NCBI GenBank assembly: GCA_033764265.1
Contig: JANRJB010000183.1
Span: 1-8,054, forward strand
DNA: 8,054 bases
Origin: VGEM01 sp033764265
Lineage (GTDB): Bacteria > Pseudomonadota > Alphaproteobacteria > Rhodospirillales > Rhodospirillaceae
Direction of reading: 5' to 3'
Below are positions 5,477-8,054 of this stretch, in pieces. Within the stretch, counting starts at the first letter, position 1. The number at the start of each line of letters is the position of its first letter. The notes beneath the pieces were generated by a model. The model did not search any database, was not told the origin of the DNA, and saw only the letters and a list, made by a program, of their open reading frames with translations. The translations under genes were made by a program, and so were the position numbers.

Positions 5477-6358
5477 ATGATCGCCCAGGTCTTCACCATC
5501 GTCGCGCCCGTGTTCGTCGTCGCCCTGGTCGGCTTCGCCTGGGCCAAGGCGCGCCAGCCGTTCGACACGCAGATGGTTTCCGCGCTGGTCACCAACGTCG
5601 GCGCGCCGTGCCTGTTGCTGTCGCAGCTCTTGAGCCAGCGGCCCGACCTCGGCCAGATGGCCGGCATGATCGGGGCGGCGGTGTCGCTGATCGCGGTCAC
5701 CGGCGCGGCGGGCTGGCTGCTCCTGCGCCTGATCGGCCAGCCGGTGCGGGTGTTCCTGCCGGCGATGATCTTTCCCAATGCCGGCAACATGGGTCTGCCC
5801 TTGTGCCTGTTCGCTTTCGGCGACGAAGGGTTGGCCCTGGCGGTGGCGTTTTTCGCGACCATGGCGCTGTTGCAGTTCTCCATCGGCCACGCGGTCGCCA
5901 GCGGCCGGCGCGATCCGGTGTCGTTCCTGGCCAACCCCGTTCTGTGGGCGCTGGCCGTGGCGCTCGCGCTGTTGGCGCAGGACGTGGCGGTGCCGGCGTG
6001 GATCATGAACTCTCTGGACGTGCTGGCGGCCTTCGTTATTCCGCTGATGATGCTGTCACTGGGCGCGTCGCTGGCGGCCTTGAACGTCACCGCCATCGGC
6101 CGCGGCGTCGGGCTGGCGCTGTTCAGGCTGGCGGGCGGGTTCGCCGCCGCGCTCGCCATCACCGCCGCGCTCGGGCTCGAGGGCCCGGCGCGTGGCGCGG
6201 TCATCATCCAGGCGTCGATGCCGCCGGCGGTGTTCAACTACATGTTCGCGCTGCGCTACGGCAACCAGCCGGCCGAGGTGGCGGGCGTGGTGCTGATCGC
6301 CACCGTGCTGTCGTTCCTGACGCTGCCGCTTCTGGTGGCCTTCGCCTTGCAGGGCTGA
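5477..6358 (+). CDS. AEC (auxin efflux carrier) family permease
   Basis: An inner-membrane transporter of 293 residues, close to the usual family length of about 310. The sequence is strongly hydrophobic with about ten membrane segments, roughly at 4-23, 33-53, 62-84, 92-114, 118-138, 150-170, 178-200, 208-234, 238-258 and 267-290. Family motifs are FPNAGNMGLPL (99-109), LMMLSLGASLA (190-200) and QASMPPAVFNYMFALRYG (245-262). Characterised bacterial members export or import small organic acids such as malate or malonate; the substrate here cannot be inferred. The start is the ATG at 5477; the open frame reaches much further upstream, but that part is antisense to hprK and rapZ and not transporter-like. 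No clear Shine-Dalgarno is seen. It is the only plus-strand gene, divergent from hprK and convergent with chvG, with 4 bp between the two stop codons. Confidence 0.9.
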   Translation: MIAQVFTIVAPVFVVALVGFAWAKARQPFDTQMVSALVTNVGAPCLLLSQLLSQRPDLGQMAGMIGAAVSLIAVTGAAGWLLLRLIGQPVRVFLPAMIFPNAGNMGLPLCLFAFGDEGLALAVAFFATMALLQFSIGHAVASGRRDPVSFLANPVLWALAVALALLAQDVAVPAWIMNSLDVLAAFVIPLMMLSLGASLAALNVTAIGRGVGLALFRLAGGFAAALAITAALGLEGPARGAVIIQASMPPAVFNYMFALRYGNQPAEVAGVVLIATVLSFLTLPLLVAFALQG

Positions 6359-6362
6359 AGGT

Positions 6363-8030
6363 TCACGACAACGCCGGCAGGCGCACGGTGAAGCGTGCGC
6401 CGCGCGCGCGCGGGCCGCGGTTGGCCGCGACGATCGCGCCTTGGTGGGCCTCGACGATCTGCCGCGAGATCGACAAGCCCAGCCCCGAGTGGGTGCCGAA
6501 TTTCTCGGTCTTGGGCCGCTCGGAATAGAACCGCTCGAAGATCGCCTGCTCCTTGCCGGGTGGAATGCCGGGGCCCTCGTCCTCGACCTCGATGACGATG
6601 GCCCGACCGTCGCGCGCGCCGCGCACGGTGATGACGCCCTTGGGCGGGCTGAACGACACCGCGTTGCCGATCAGGTTGCGGAACACCTGGGCCAGGCGGC
6701 CTTCGATGCCGCCGACCTCGAGCTCGTCGCCGCGCGGGGTCTCGATCACCACGCGCGGCGCCGCGGGGTCGTCGGTGGCGTTCTGCATCTCGGCCAGCGC
6801 GCCCAGCAGCGGCGCCAGGCGCACCGGGGTCATGTCGGCGCGCGACAGCTCGGCATCCAGGCGCGAGGCGTCGGAGATGTCCGAGATCAGCCGGTCGAGG
6901 CGGGTGATGTCCTCGAGCAGGATACTCATCAGGTGCTTCTGCTGTTCGGGGTCTTTCACCCGGGCCACGGTCTCGACCGCGCTGCGCAACGACGTCAGCG
7001 GATTCTTGATCTCGTGGGCCACGTCGGCGGCGAACTGCTCGATGGCGTCCAGCCGCAGCCACAGCGATTCGGTCATCTCGCGCAGGGCCGCCGACAGTTC
7101 GCCGATCTCGTCGCCGCGGTTGCCGAGGTCGGGGATCGGATGGCGGCGGTTCTTGCCGTGGCGCACCCGTTCGGCGGCTTCGGCTAGTTGGCGCAGCGGC
7201 CGCGCGATGGTGCCAGCCAGGTAGGCCGAGGTCAGCACCGTCAGCGCCAGCACCCAGCCGAACATCGCCAGGATCGAGCCGCGCACCGCCATCAGCCGCT
7301 GGTCGATGTTGCGGCCGTCGCGCGAGACCATGACCGCGCCGACCACCTGTTTATAGAACTGCACCGGCACGGCCACCGTCAGCACCTTCTGGCCGTCGTT
7401 GCGCCGGCGCACGGCTTGGGCGATTTCGCCGCTGTCCAGCGCGCGTGTGACCTCCGGGTAATCCGCGGCCTCGCCGTTGGGCCGCTCGACATAGGGCTCG
7501 TAGGTCGGCTCCATCGGCAGCCGGCGCGCCACCGCGTCGAGACCGCGGCGCACCCAGCCCATCAGCGCGCTTTCTTCCAGGGGCGGCAGGTCCATCACCT
7601 GGACTTCTCCGCCCGGGCCCTGCAGCAGGCGGCTGTCGACGATCTGCGCGCCGTCGCGGTCGTACAGCCGCGCGCGCAGTTCGGCCAGTTCGGCCAGCCG
7701 GCGCACCAGCTGGCGCGCGCCGCCCTGGTCGATGACGCGCACCGCGCCGCTGGGGGTGAAGGTGGGAAAATCGGCGGTGGCGGTTTCCACCACCACCGCG
7801 CCCTCGCCGACCGACGCGGCGATCAGGCCGCCTTGGGTGCGCAGGGCCTCAAGCTCGGCGGCGACCAGGGTGTCCTCGTACTGATCCAGGAACAACAGGC
7901 CCAGCACCAACAAGACCGGGGCGGTCAGGTTCACCGCCAGGATGCGCAAGGTCAGCGGCGACCAGAACCGCCGTCGCGGGTCGTCCTCGCCGCTGGCCGG
8001 GGCCAGCCGAAACTCAGGGTCTGCGCGCAC
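6363..8030 (-). CDS. chvG: Sensor histidine kinase, ChvG/ExoS type
   Basis: An inner-membrane two-component kinase of 555 residues. It has a short cytoplasmic N-terminus, TM1 (about 27-48), a large periplasmic sensor region (about 49-250), TM2 (252-274), a HAMP linker (about 275-327), an H-box FAADVAHEIKNPLTSLRSAV (333-352, His339) and an ATPase domain with the N-box VFRNLIGNAVSFS (449-461), G1 DEGPGIP (484-490), F-box IFERFYSERP (497-506) and G2 GLGLS (516-520). All catalytic motifs are intact. The position next to hprK and the pts genes is the known alphaproteobacterial chvI-chvG-hprK arrangement. In rhizobia ChvG/ChvI responds to acidity and envelope state and is restrained by periplasmic ExoR. 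The start is GTG with AGAGGGG at 8038-8044, 7 nt upstream. The frame stays open to the window edge, so a longer N-terminus cannot be excluded. The regulator gene chvI would lie beyond 8054. Confidence 0.92.
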   Translation of the reverse strand: MRADPEFRLAPASGEDDPRRRFWSPLTLRILAVNLTAPVLLVLGLLFLDQYEDTLVAAELEALRTQGGLIAASVGEGAVVVETATADFPTFTPSGAVRVIDQGGARQLVRRLAELAELRARLYDRDGAQIVDSRLLQGPGGEVQVMDLPPLEESALMGWVRRGLDAVARRLPMEPTYEPYVERPNGEAADYPEVTRALDSGEIAQAVRRRNDGQKVLTVAVPVQFYKQVVGAVMVSRDGRNIDQRLMAVRGSILAMFGWVLALTVLTSAYLAGTIARPLRQLAEAAERVRHGKNRRHPIPDLGNRGDEIGELSAALREMTESLWLRLDAIEQFAADVAHEIKNPLTSLRSAVETVARVKDPEQQKHLMSILLEDITRLDRLISDISDASRLDAELSRADMTPVRLAPLLGALAEMQNATDDPAAPRVVIETPRGDELEVGGIEGRLAQVFRNLIGNAVSFSPPKGVITVRGARDGRAIVIEVEDEGPGIPPGKEQAIFERFYSERPKTEKFGTHSGLGLSISRQIVEAHQGAIVAANRGPRARGARFTVRLPALS

Positions 8031-8037
8031 CCGAAAA

Positions 8038-8044
8038 CCCCTCT
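8038..8044 (-). promoter_or_regulatory. Shine-Dalgarno supporting the GTG start of chvG
   Basis: AGAGGGG on the minus strand lies 7 nt before the GTG at 8030. It is the main reason for choosing this start, since the reading frame has no stop up to the end of the window. No promoter is visible in the 24 bases left, consistent with co-transcription with an upstream chvI. Confidence 0.55.
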
Positions 8045-8054
8045 GGCCGACCCT

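Noticed and set aside
5290..6237. A 315-codon minus-strand open frame opposite the permease
   Set aside because: The sense strand encodes a clear ten-segment transporter with AEC motifs; the reverse product is Ser/Ala/Thr/Arg-rich and continues into hprK in the wrong frame.
1..8054. Transposon, IS element, CRISPR array, tRNA or phage-like sequence
   Set aside because: No terminal inverted repeats, spaced direct repeats, transposase-like frames or cloverleaf structures were recognised; the only tandem repeat is the short one in hprK.

Overview
This is a GC-rich (roughly two-thirds G+C by eye) chromosomal segment whose gene content and order point to an alphaproteobacterium, most likely Rhodospirillales-like. 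The evidence is the series chvG - hprK - rapZ - manX-type EIIA - ptsH - ptsI/ptsP - ahcY, a known alphaproteobacterial neighbourhood. HprK is the short, catalytic-domain-only form typical of that class, and AhcY carries the long internal insertion seen in proteobacterial forms. The taxonomic call is inference; no rRNA or other marker is present.

All genes but one are on the minus strand, so transcription runs from high to low coordinates. At the right edge is a ChvG/ExoS-type sensor histidine kinase (6363-8030, GTG start); its partner response regulator chvI would lie just outside the window. Next is the only plus-strand gene, an AEC-family (auxin efflux carrier) permease (5477-6358). It converges on chvG with only 4 bp between the stop codons and diverges from hprK across a 90-bp intergenic region. 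That region holds a perfect 18-bp palindrome and a consensus TTGACA -35 box facing hprK. The regulatory block then runs hprK (4904-5386), rapZ (4015-4914, overlapping hprK by 11 bp), a 165-bp gap with a hairpin, manX (3427-3849), ptsH (3155-3430, 4-bp overlap) and ptsI (1402-3165, 11-bp overlap). After a 138-bp gap with its own promoter and leader hairpin comes ahcY (1-1263), which runs off the left edge about 45 residues before its expected end.

Functionally, the block encodes a regulatory phosphotransferase chain without a sugar permease. Enzyme I takes phosphate from PEP and passes it to HPr His18 and then to the EIIA His15. HprK can separately phosphorylate or dephosphorylate HPr on the serine (Ser49). 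No EIIB or EIIC is encoded here, so the output is probably protein-protein signalling of carbon/nitrogen status rather than transport. RapZ (P-loop plus conserved C-terminal domain) and the ChvG envelope sensor are long-standing neighbours of this chain. AhcY recycles S-adenosylhomocysteine and appears to be transcribed from its own promoter.

The most notable local features are a 15-bp tandem repeat that forms the N-terminus of HprK, the 18-bp palindrome between hprK and the permease, a possible leaderless hprK promoter, the permease inserted into an otherwise conserved cluster, and the hairpin in the ahcY leader. I did not find a clearly novel system; the coding content is recognisable throughout.
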